DNA from: JAWLFY01 sp964462125
GTDB taxonomy: Bacteria > Planctomycetota > Planctomycetia > Pirellulales > Pirellulaceae
Length of the DNA: 22,313 nt
NCBI GenBank assembly: GCA_964462125.1
Contig: CAYWXT010000074.1
Coordinates: forward strand, 1 to 22,313
Direction: 5' to 3'
Part shown: positions 16,246 through 22,313 of the stretch, in pieces
How the letters are laid out: the number at the start of each line of letters is the position of its first letter
Numbering within the stretch: the stretch's first letter is position 1
Made by a program: the position numbers and the translations under genes
Notes under the pieces: model-generated
Database searches by the model: none
Told to the model about the DNA's origin: nothing
What the model saw: the letters and a program-made list of their open reading frames with translations, nothing else

Positions 16246-17834
16246 ACCCGGATGCTTCGGTTGCTGAGCTTGGTGCCGATGAACGGATCGACCACCTTAA
16301 CCTCGATCAGGTGCGTGCCGGGAGCCAGATCGGGCGGTAGCGTCGCTCGCCACATGTGCGGCGTCTTGTAAGGTTTGGGCAGATCAATCCAGTCGCGGTC
16401 GACAAGTTTTTCCTCCCGTTCTTTCTCCGCGACGAAGGCTGGGTCGGCTTTCCGGACCTGTTCCATCGGCCGCCACTCGGAATCAGCCCCGACACGCATC
16501 GAGCACTCCGCCTTCGGTGAAGCCGCGAACACGTTGGCCATCACCGCCGTCTCGTCCGACTCGCCGCTGGTGATCCGTTCCGGGGCGTGAATCAGCATCT
16601 GGTACTCGTCCCGTTGGTTGGCGGGGATCAGTTCCAGCGAGTAGTCGGCCCCGTCGAACTCCATGATCGAGTAACCGTTCGGCCCACCGTCACTCATCGT
16701 GGCGTGGGGGATACCCCGTTCGTCCTTCTTGCCCCGCCACCAGCTGCCGCAGACGGTAACGTTGACAATGTGATGGTGGCGTTCTCTTCCTTGCCAGCCA
16801 TCTTCGTCACCGATCAGCCGGTGTTCCATGAAGTGCCTGTGCGCCGAGATGGAAACGGCGGCGGGGCGCTGTTCGATCAAACGGTACAGCTCCTGGCGAT
16901 CTTCGACGTCGGTCAGCGGAATGTGCATCATCAACACGATCAACTGGTCCTCCGGAACGTCGGCCAGATCGTTGCGGATGAACTCCATTTGCCGCTCGCC
17001 CAGTCCGCCGTGGTAGTGTCCCTTCTCATCATCCGTTGCCCCCACCCAGGTCACATCATCGAGGACCATGAAGTGGGTGGGGCCATAGTCGAATGAATAG
17101 TAAGAGGGACCGTAAATTCGTTCGAACGTCTCGTCGCTGTGTTCATCATCGTGTGCGTCGAAGTTCATGTCGTGGTTGCCGATCACGTTGTACCACGGGA
17201 TTCCGACCAGCGCGACCGCTTGGTTGTGTGGCTCGAACACGTCGAGGTCATCGAACACAATGTCACCGAGGGTCACACCGAACGATGCGCCGTGGGCGTC
17301 GTGGTCGATGATCTGTTCGATCACGTCATGGGTCATGTACTCCACTTCGTCCACATTCCGCGGCTGAGGATCGCCGAACAGAATCGCCCGGAACTTGTCC
17401 GGTTCCTCCTGCTTTCGCAACGGGAAATCGACCGACTCCGGAAGCGGCCCGGTCGGTTCGACTCCGGCAAATTGGAAATCGGGGGGCGAACCCGCCGGCT
17501 TGTGGATGTAGTAGAACTGGGGCAGGTTTTCCTCGTTGACCGGCGTGGCCCAGTTCCGCGGCTTGATCACGAAGATGATCGTGTCGTCGTCGATCGGGAG
17601 CTCGTAACGGCCTTCGTCATCGGTCTTGACGATCTCCGCCCCGTTGCTGACACCGATCCCCTCAATTCCCGGTTCGCCAGGGTCGCGACCCTGATTGTCG
17701 TTCAGGTCCTCGAAGACCACCCCGCGCGCGGTGGGCGGCGTGTCGGCGCCGGCGGGTTGCGCCGAACCGTGCGGTCCGAAGACCAGGAACGTCGAGGCGA
17801 GCAGAAATCCGAGAAATGGCGGCAATCGTTTCAT
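16230..17834 (-). CDS. Secreted calcineurin-like metallophosphoesterase with SdrD-like N-terminal domain
   Basis: This is an exported phosphoesterase of 534 residues with unknown substrate. A Sec signal peptide is clear: basic start MKR, hydrophobic core to about residue 20, probable cleavage after GSA (about 25). Next comes an SdrD B-like domain (VVFEDLNDNQGRDPGEPGIE, TDDEGRYELPI; about 37-85), then the metallophosphatase core. Metal-ligand motifs are FGDPQPR (about Asp155), TLGDIVFDD, VIGNHDM, LMMHIPL and SAHRHFMEH. The last about 150 residues form a calcineurin C-terminal beta domain ending RSIRVQ. ATG 17832-17834 is chosen; an upstream TTG would add one residue. The first metal motif has GDPQ where GDxH is usual, which is common in this subfamily. 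It is divergent from the GNAT gene and convergent with glcF. Confidence 0.88.
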   Translation of the reverse strand: MKRLPPFLGFLLASTFLVFGPHGSAQPAGADTPPTARGVVFEDLNDNQGRDPGEPGIEGIGVSNGAEIVKTDDEGRYELPIDDDTIIFVIKPRNWATPVNEENLPQFYYIHKPAGSPPDFQFAGVEPTGPLPESVDFPLRKQEEPDKFRAILFGDPQPRNVDEVEYMTHDVIEQIIDHDAHGASFGVTLGDIVFDDLDVFEPHNQAVALVGIPWYNVIGNHDMNFDAHDDEHSDETFERIYGPSYYSFDYGPTHFMVLDDVTWVGATDDEKGHYHGGLGERQMEFIRNDLADVPEDQLIVLMMHIPLTDVEDRQELYRLIEQRPAAVSISAHRHFMEHRLIGDEDGWQGRERHHHIVNVTVCGSWWRGKKDERGIPHATMSDGGPNGYSIMEFDGADYSLELIPANQRDEYQMLIHAPERITSGESDETAVMANVFAASPKAECSMRVGADSEWRPMEQVRKADPAFVAEKEREEKLVDRDWIDLPKPYKTPHMWRATLPPDLAPGTHLIEVKVVDPFIGTKLSNRSIRVQADN

Positions 17835-17861
17835 CAAAATTCCAACCGGTTGCGAGAAAAC

Positions 17862-18470
17862 ATGAGTCAGACCCCAGGATATTCGAAATCAGAACGCGGG
17901 GGGCCGGAACGCGGGGGGCCGGAAGGCGGGGGGCCGGAAGGCGGGGGGCCGGAACCTGCGGGGCGAGAACATGCGGGGACAGTGGTTATCGAACAGGCCG
18001 ACTACACCGATCCAGAGCACGCGGCCGCCCTGGTTCGGCTTCTCGACGCCTATGCCCGGGATCCACTGGGGGGAGCTCACCCCATCCCTGCGGCCAGGCT
18101 CAGCCGTTTGGCCGGTGAGCTGAGCAAGCGAGTGGACGCGTTCAGTGTGTTGGCGTTTTTTTCCGGCCGGGCGGTCGGCTTGGTGAATTGTTTCGAATCC
18201 TTTTCCACATTTGCCTGCCGGCCGCTGGTGAACGTCCATGACGTGGTGGTCGACGCCGACTTTCGAGGCCGCGGGATCGCCGGGGAAATGCTGGCTAAGG
18301 TCGAGCAGATCGCCGTGGAACGTGACTGCTGCAAACTGACACTTGAGGTTTTGGAAGGAAACCGGGCCGCTCAGCAAGCCTATCGCCGCTTCGGATTTGG
18401 CCCCTGCCAATTACGTCCCGAAGAGGGTCGAGCCATGTTTTGGGAGAAGAAGTTGGGAGGGGGGCAATAG
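17862..18470 (+). CDS. GNAT-family N-acetyltransferase with repeat-encoded N-terminus
   Basis: GNAT enzymes move an acetyl group from acetyl-CoA to an amine; the acceptor here is unknown. The core starts about VVIEQADYTDPEHAAAL and shows the acetyl-CoA motif VVVDADFRGRGIAGEMLAKVE (Q/RxxGxG/A form) followed by LTLEVLEGNRAAQQAYRRFGF. From ATG 17862 the product has 202 residues. Its first 40 are a GGPE-type pentapeptide repeat encoded by a 15-bp tandem repeat. The alternative start GTG 17982, after GGGGA, gives about 162 residues of pure GNAT domain. It would leave 147 rather than 27 bases between this gene and the divergent phosphoesterase. The choice is open. Homoserine dehydrogenase follows 49 bases later on the same strand. 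Confidence 0.82.
   Translation: MSQTPGYSKSERGGPERGGPEGGGPEGGGPEPAGREHAGTVVIEQADYTDPEHAAALVRLLDAYARDPLGGAHPIPAARLSRLAGELSKRVDAFSVLAFFSGRAVGLVNCFESFSTFACRPLVNVHDVVVDADFRGRGIAGEMLAKVEQIAVERDCCKLTLEVLEGNRAAQQAYRRFGFGPCQLRPEEGRAMFWEKKLGGGQ
17896..17955 (+). repeat. 15-bp GC-rich tandem repeat, four copies plus a degenerate fifth
   Basis: Four consecutive units of GCGGGGGGCCGGAAS (S = C or G) occupy 17896-17910, 17911-17925, 17926-17940 and 17941-17955. They differ only at the last base. A degenerate fifth unit (10 of 15 bases) follows at 17956-17970. The six-G runs make the array prone to slippage and able to form G-rich structures. Unit length is a multiple of three, so copy-number changes keep the GNAT frame. 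Confidence 0.95.
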
Positions 18471-18519
18471 CCGTCTCCGCCCTCGCCCCTGTCCGTCGAA
18501 CGGATTACGATTTGCGGCC

Positions 18520-19842
18520 ATGGAAAAGACGAATGTGGCAATCATCGGAATGGGGACGGTCGGGACCGGCGTAGCGAGGCTGTTGCTTGATCACGGGGAC
18601 CGAACCGCCCGGCATGCAGGGCGGACGATATGGCTCAAGAAAGCGGTAGTCCGAAACTGCCGAAAGAGCCGCAATATCGACCTCCCGGGCGGCGTGCTGA
18701 CCGATTCGCTCGAGGAGGTGATCGGCGATCCGGAAATCACCGTTGTCGCCCAACTGATCGGCGGGCTCGAACCGGCGCGGACGGTGATGCTGCAGCTACT
18801 GGAGGCCGGCAAGGACATTGTTACGGCGAACAAGGCGTTGCTGGCCGAGCATGGTCCGGAACTGTTCACCCGTGCCCGCCAGCTGGGCCGGACGATCGCC
18901 TTTGAAGCGGCGGTTGCCGGCGGGATCCCGATCATCACCAGCATCAGCCAGTGCCTGTCGGCGAATCAGATCCTTTCGCTCGAAGGGATTCTCAACGGAA
19001 CCAGCAATTTCATCGTCACCCAGATGGCCGAGAACGGGGCCTCCTACGCCGACGTCGTCCTTGAGGCCCAAGAGTTGGGCTACGCGGAGGCCGACCCGAC
19101 GATGGACGTCGACGGCACCGATGCGGCACAGAAACTGGCGATTCTGGCACACCTCGCCTTCGGCGCAACGGTGAGCTGGAAGGACATTCCGACCACGGGG
19201 ATCGATCGGCTTGACCCCACCGATCTGGAATATGCTCAGCAACTCGGATACCGGATCAAGCTGCTCGCGGTGGCCGACCTGGTCGAGGACGGGTTGGAAC
19301 TATCGGTCGCCCCGACGCTGGTCCGGATCGGAACCCCGGTGGCCGAAGTTCGCAACGCGTACAACGCGATCCGCGTCGTCGGCGATGCCGTTGGGCCGGT
19401 TTTTCTGCACGGCCAGGGTGCCGGCCAGATGCCGACCGCCTCGGCCGTCACCGCGGACCTGATCGATACCGCCGTGGGCCGAACCCGGCTGACGTTCGAG
19501 ACGCTGGCGTATTTCACCGACGAGCATCCTCCGCGGGCCAAGCAACGGGACACCGATACCCTTGGCGGGCGCTATTACCTGCGGCTGAACGTGGTCAATC
19601 ACCCGGGAACGCTGGCGGCGATCGCGACGACCCTGGCACGGCACACGATCTCGATCTCATCGGTGATCCAGCACGAACGTCGCTGCGAGGGGTCGGGCTT
19701 GGCTCGGGGCAAAACCGATCCGGTCCCGATCGTGATCATGACGCACGAGGCGATGGAGGGGGCAGCTCGTCAAGCGACGCAGGAAATCGAGTCATTGGAT
19801 GTGGTCACCAGTCCGGTTGTGCGGCTGCGGGTCAAGGATTGA
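18520..19842 (+). CDS. hom: Homoserine dehydrogenase with C-terminal ACT domain
   Basis: The enzyme reduces aspartate 4-semialdehyde to homoserine with NAD(P)H, the branch point to threonine and methionine. The 440 residues match stand-alone bacterial Hom (about 430). Motifs in order: nucleotide-binding IIGMGTVGTGVA (about 8-19), VTANKALLAEHG (about 104), EAAVAGGIPII, GILNGTSNFI (from about 156), and the catalytic block GYAEADPTMDVDGTDAAQKLAIL with the conserved Glu, Asp and Lys. A regulatory ACT domain follows from about 350 (YYLRLNVVNHPGTLAAIATTL), suggesting feedback control by an end product such as threonine. ATG 18520 is chosen because the Rossmann motif begins right after it; the open frame upstream overlaps the GNAT gene and has no resemblance. 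No aspartokinase or threonine synthase gene is nearby. Confidence 0.95.
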   Translation: MEKTNVAIIGMGTVGTGVARLLLDHGDRTARHAGRTIWLKKAVVRNCRKSRNIDLPGGVLTDSLEEVIGDPEITVVAQLIGGLEPARTVMLQLLEAGKDIVTANKALLAEHGPELFTRARQLGRTIAFEAAVAGGIPIITSISQCLSANQILSLEGILNGTSNFIVTQMAENGASYADVVLEAQELGYAEADPTMDVDGTDAAQKLAILAHLAFGATVSWKDIPTTGIDRLDPTDLEYAQQLGYRIKLLAVADLVEDGLELSVAPTLVRIGTPVAEVRNAYNAIRVVGDAVGPVFLHGQGAGQMPTASAVTADLIDTAVGRTRLTFETLAYFTDEHPPRAKQRDTDTLGGRYYLRLNVVNHPGTLAAIATTLARHTISISSVIQHERRCEGSGLARGKTDPVPIVIMTHEAMEGAARQATQEIESLDVVTSPVVRLRVKD

Positions 19843-19998
19843 CGGTTAGATGGGGGCCAGGCGGGTGATTCGCCGTCGATCGGTCCGACCACCTCACCGC
19901 CGGCACCTCGACAGGCTAAGCTCCCCTAGGGGATCGGCCGTTTCGTGGGCAGGTTCCTACCACCGGAGCCCCCCGGACCCGACGTATCGATCGCCGCG
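19843..19998. other. Intergenic region between hom and the ABC genes
   Basis: These 156 bases contain a perfect 12-bp palindrome at 19922-19933 and no convincing terminator, RNA gene or sigma-70 promoter. An in-frame GTG at 19945 could extend the ABC ATPase by 18 residues, but that stretch has no family resemblance. Confidence 0.5.
19922..19933. promoter_or_regulatory. Perfect 12-bp palindrome upstream of the ABC exporter genes
   Basis: TCCCCTAGGGGA reads the same on both strands and lies 65 bases before ATG 19999. It could be an operator for a dimeric regulator. No second copy was noticed in the window. Confidence 0.35.
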
Positions 19999-20793
19999 AT
20001 GATTCACGTCCAACACCTGACGAAGACGTACGAAGACTTGCGGCGGGGCCGGTTCCACGCCGTCGACGGAGTGACCTTCACCGTCCGTGCTGGGGAGATC
20101 TTTGGGCTATTGGGACCCAACGGCGCCGGCAAAACGACGGTGCTGCGAATGCTCAGCACGGTCCTGACCCCGACCAGTGGGATCGCGACGGTCGCTGGCT
20201 ACGATGTCGTCCACGACGCCGCCGAGGTCCGCCGCCAAATCGGGTTCGTCAGCAACAGCACGGCGATCTACGATCGCATGACTGCGTGGGAGATGGTGGA
20301 GTATTTTGGTCGCCTGCACGGAATGTCGGTCGAGACTCTGCGGAACCGGATTGAAACGCTGTTCGACCAGCTGCGGATGAACGAGTTTCGCGATGTCCCG
20401 GCGGCGAAGATGTCGACCGGGATGAAGCAGAAGGTGTCGATTGCCCGGGCGCTGGTTCACGACCCCCCGGTGTTGGTGTTCGACGAGGCGACCCTGGGGC
20501 TCGATGTGCTCGTCGCCCGCAGCCTGCTCGGAGTGATCCGGTCGCTCCGGGAGGCCGGCAAGTGTCTGATCTTTTCGACGCACATCATGAGCGAAGTCGA
20601 GCGGCTATGTGACCGAATCGCGATCATGCATCGCGGCCGGATCCTCGATACAGGCACGCTCCAGGAACTGAGCGACCGCCATCGCCAGGATGACTTTGAA
20701 GAACTCTTCTTCGGACTGCTCAGCCGGCACGAGCAGGATTGCTGCCAGAAACCCGTTGCGGTGTCGAAACAACACGGGGGGAGTGAATCTTGA
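19999..20793 (+). CDS. ABC transporter ATP-binding protein, NatA type
   Basis: This ATPase subunit powers an ABC-2 type exporter, here paired with the NatB-like permease that follows. The 264 residues include Walker A GPNGAGKTT at 39-47, a Q-loop region RRQIGFVSNSTAIYDRMTAWE, the signature STGMKQKVSIARAL (from 139) and Walker B VLVFDEATLGLDV, followed by FSTHIMSEVERLCDRI (switch histidine) and MHRGRILDTGTLQEL. The Walker B catalytic Glu163 is kept, but the near-universal proline of DEPT is Ala164. The start is ATG 19999, giving the canonical MIHVQHLTKTYED. No good ribosome binding site precedes it. Its stop overlaps the permease start in TTGA. The substrate is unknown; E. coli-type sodium export or general drug export are only family analogies. 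Confidence 0.92.
   Translation: MIHVQHLTKTYEDLRRGRFHAVDGVTFTVRAGEIFGLLGPNGAGKTTVLRMLSTVLTPTSGIATVAGYDVVHDAAEVRRQIGFVSNSTAIYDRMTAWEMVEYFGRLHGMSVETLRNRIETLFDQLRMNEFRDVPAAKMSTGMKQKVSIARALVHDPPVLVFDEATLGLDVLVARSLLGVIRSLREAGKCLIFSTHIMSEVERLCDRIAIMHRGRILDTGTLQELSDRHRQDDFEELFFGLLSRHEQDCCQKPVAVSKQHGGSES
20776..20783 (+). promoter_or_regulatory. Ribosome binding site for the TTG start of the permease
   Basis: GGGGGGAG lies 6 bases before TTG 20790 within the last codons of the ATPase gene. It supports this rare start and translational coupling. Confidence 0.6.
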
Positions 20794-22313
20794 GCCGATC
20801 ATCTGATCAGCAACATCGTCAAGCCAGACTCGCGGACCAACCCCGGATGGCCGCCATCTGGCTGATCTACTTTCGCGAGATGCGCGACCAACTGCGGGAT
20901 CGCCGCACGTTGTTCACAATTGCCGTGCTGCCGATCATCCTGTACCCGATCGTCGGAATGCTTCTGCTCCAAATCGCTCAGTTCAGCCGCCAACATCCAA
21001 CCTCCATCAGCATCGTTGGGGTGGAACATTTGGAGGGGACGCCGCCGCTGCTGGACGATGGCGAGTTTCTCCCCGAGCTCGTCGGCGATTCCAATCACCT
21101 CGAGTTGTCGAGTCACCGCTGGGAGCAGGTCGCTGGGGATGCCGACGTCAACGCGGTAACGTCGCGGTGGGTCCGCGAAGGCCTGTATGACGTCGTGATC
21201 GTCGTCCCCCCCGGTTTTGCAAATTCCGATCTCCAGGGCAAGGATGGTCTTCAGGGCAAGGATGGTCTCCGGGGCGCGGAAGAGATCGCGACCGTGCAAT
21301 TGCTGTACAACATCGCGTCCGATCAGTCCATGGTCGCTCGCGAACGCGCCGCCGGAATCTTGAACCGTTGGCGGGGCAGTTGGATTCGCGACCGCTTGGC
21401 CGATTCGGGGATCCAGCCGTCGGTGCTGGACCCGTTTCAGCTCAGCGACGTCGACATCGCGCCGGAACGCACCCGTGAGGCCGCCTTCTGGAGCAAGCTG
21501 CTCCCCTTCATCATGCTGGTATGGGCGATGACGGGGGCGTTCTATCCAGCAATCGACCTGGTCGCTGGGGAAAAGGAACGGGGGACCCTTGAGACGCTGC
21601 TGTGCAGCCCCGCGCTGCGCAGTGAAATCGTGTGGGGCAAGCTCGCCGCCGTAACGACGTTCAGTATGACCACGGCGCTGTTGAACGCCATGAGCATGCT
21701 CATCACCAGCTCCTTCGTCGTCCAACAAATCAGTTTTGGCGCCAGCGCCACGATCGGAGCCCCGCCGATCGGTCCGATGCTTTGGTTGCTGGTCGCGTTG
21801 ATTCCCCTGTCGACGCTGTTCAGCGCGCTGGCGTTGGCGGTCGCGGCGATGGCCCGCAGCAGCAAAGAGGGGCAGTACTACCTGATGCCCCTGATGATGA
21901 TCACCCTGCCGCTGGTCCTGCTGCCGATGTTGCCTGGAACCATGCTCAACGCGGGAACCAGCCTGATCCCTGTGACCGGCATGTTCCTGTTGGTCCGCGC
22001 GTTGGTGGAGGGCCAGTACGGCCTGGCACTGCTTTACCTACCGATCGTCACTGGCGTGACTCTTGGCTGCCTGTGGCTGGCGATGCGCTGGGCCCGCCGT
22101 CAATTCGAAGAAGAATCCGTGCTGTTCCGCGGCGGGGATCAGTGGGAACTCGGCATCTGGGTGCGGCACCTGTGGCGCGATCGACAAACGGTCGCCACGC
22201 CAGCCCAAGCCTTCGCCTGCGGCGCGATCATTCTGGTGGCGTTGTTCTTCGGCAAGCTGGCGGTGACGGAGATGCCCGATTCGCTGGCCGCCATCACGCG
22301 GTTGATCATGATG
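20790..22313 (+). CDS. ABC-2 permease, NatB type, running off right edge (possible CPBP-protease fusion)
   Basis: This is the membrane partner of the preceding ATPase. At least 508 residues are open to the right edge, already longer than most NatB proteins (about 400). The N-terminal cytoplasmic part IYFREMRDQLRDRRTLF leads to a first membrane helix (AVLPIILYPIVGMLLLQI). A large extracytoplasmic loop of about 170 residues follows, including two 18-bp repeat-encoded LQGKDG units. Then come membrane helices with the family hallmark AGEKERGTLETLL after WAMTGAFYPAIDLV, and further hydrophobic segments to about 435. A soluble linker (WARRQFEEESVLFR) and a new hydrophobic segment at the edge suggest a second module. 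In planctomycetes such permeases are known to be fused to CPBP intramembrane proteases, so this is inferred. The start is TTG 20790. Confidence 0.87.
   Translation, partial: MSRSSDQQHRQARLADQPRMAAIWLIYFREMRDQLRDRRTLFTIAVLPIILYPIVGMLLLQIAQFSRQHPTSISIVGVEHLEGTPPLLDDGEFLPELVGDSNHLELSSHRWEQVAGDADVNAVTSRWVREGLYDVVIVVPPGFANSDLQGKDGLQGKDGLRGAEEIATVQLLYNIASDQSMVARERAAGILNRWRGSWIRDRLADSGIQPSVLDPFQLSDVDIAPERTREAAFWSKLLPFIMLVWAMTGAFYPAIDLVAGEKERGTLETLLCSPALRSEIVWGKLAAVTTFSMTTALLNAMSMLITSSFVVQQISFGASATIGAPPIGPMLWLLVALIPLSTLFSALALAVAAMARSSKEGQYYLMPLMMITLPLVLLPMLPGTMLNAGTSLIPVTGMFLLVRALVEGQYGLALLYLPIVTGVTLGCLWLAMRWARRQFEEESVLFRGGDQWELGIWVRHLWRDRQTVATPAQAFACGAIILVALFFGKLAVTEMPDSLAAITRLIMM
21231..21266 (+). 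repeat. 18-bp tandem repeat inside the permease gene
   Basis: CTCCAGGGCAAGGATGGT is followed directly by CTTCAGGGCAAGGATGGT, one mismatch, then a partial third start CTCCGGGGC. It encodes LQGKDG twice in the extracytoplasmic loop and looks like a recent in-frame duplication. Confidence 0.85.

Noticed and set aside
17139..17861. Upstream extension of the GNAT frame
   Set aside because: The frame is open by chance opposite the phosphoesterase gene. GNAT similarity starts only after 17982.
1..22313. tRNA, rRNA, CRISPR arrays, insertion sequences, integrases
   Set aside because: No cloverleaf, rRNA core, regularly spaced repeats, transposase motifs or terminal inverted repeats were noticed by eye. 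A tRNAscan or ISfinder search could confirm this.

Overview
The window reads as chromosomal DNA of a GC-rich planctomycete, most likely in the Pirellulaceae / Rhodopirellula neighbourhood. This placement is inference. It rests on high GC with long non-coding open frames on both strands, a divergent UvrA paralogue, an SdrD-like plus calcineurin-type secreted phosphoesterase, and a NatA/NatB-type ABC pair with an unusual DEAT Walker B. No rRNA, tRNA, CRISPR, phage or insertion-sequence gene was seen. The window is almost fully coding, and no gene-free stretch exceeds about 220 bases.

Left block (1-4568): the 5' end of ligA (NAD-dependent DNA ligase, minus strand) is divergent from a UvrA-family excinuclease ATPase. 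That gene runs tail-to-tail, with a 29-bp overlap, into a HEAT-repeat lipoprotein gene. A short HPF/RaiA-type ribosome-associated protein follows, divergent from the lipoprotein.

Second block (4606-7503, minus strand): astD followed by astB, two enzymes of the arginine succinyltransferase (AST) pathway. The other AST genes are not in the window.

Central block (7589-16245, plus strand): a tightly packed run of six genes. These are a ClC-type anion channel/transporter with CBS domains, an LctP/GlcA-type lactate/glycolate permease, an alanine(serine)-glyoxylate aminotransferase, and GlcD, GlcE and GlcF. Four of the five junctions overlap by 1-11 bases. Together the genes describe glycolate (or lactate) import, oxidation to glyoxylate and transamination to glycine. 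This is the most coherent system in the window.

Right block (16230-22313): a secreted metallophosphoesterase (minus) converges on glcF. Divergent from it is a GNAT acetyltransferase whose N-terminal coding or leader region holds a perfect four-copy 15-bp tandem repeat. Homoserine dehydrogenase follows (threonine/methionine branch of aspartate metabolism). Last comes a NatA/NatB-type ABC exporter pair, whose permease gene runs off the right edge and may continue into a CPBP-protease fusion.

No clearly new multi-gene defence or mobile system was found. The items most worth checking are the ClC-linked glycolate cassette, the GC-rich tandem repeat at the GNAT gene, a short interspersed motif shared by two intergenic regions, the divergent UvrA, and the possible permease-protease fusion.
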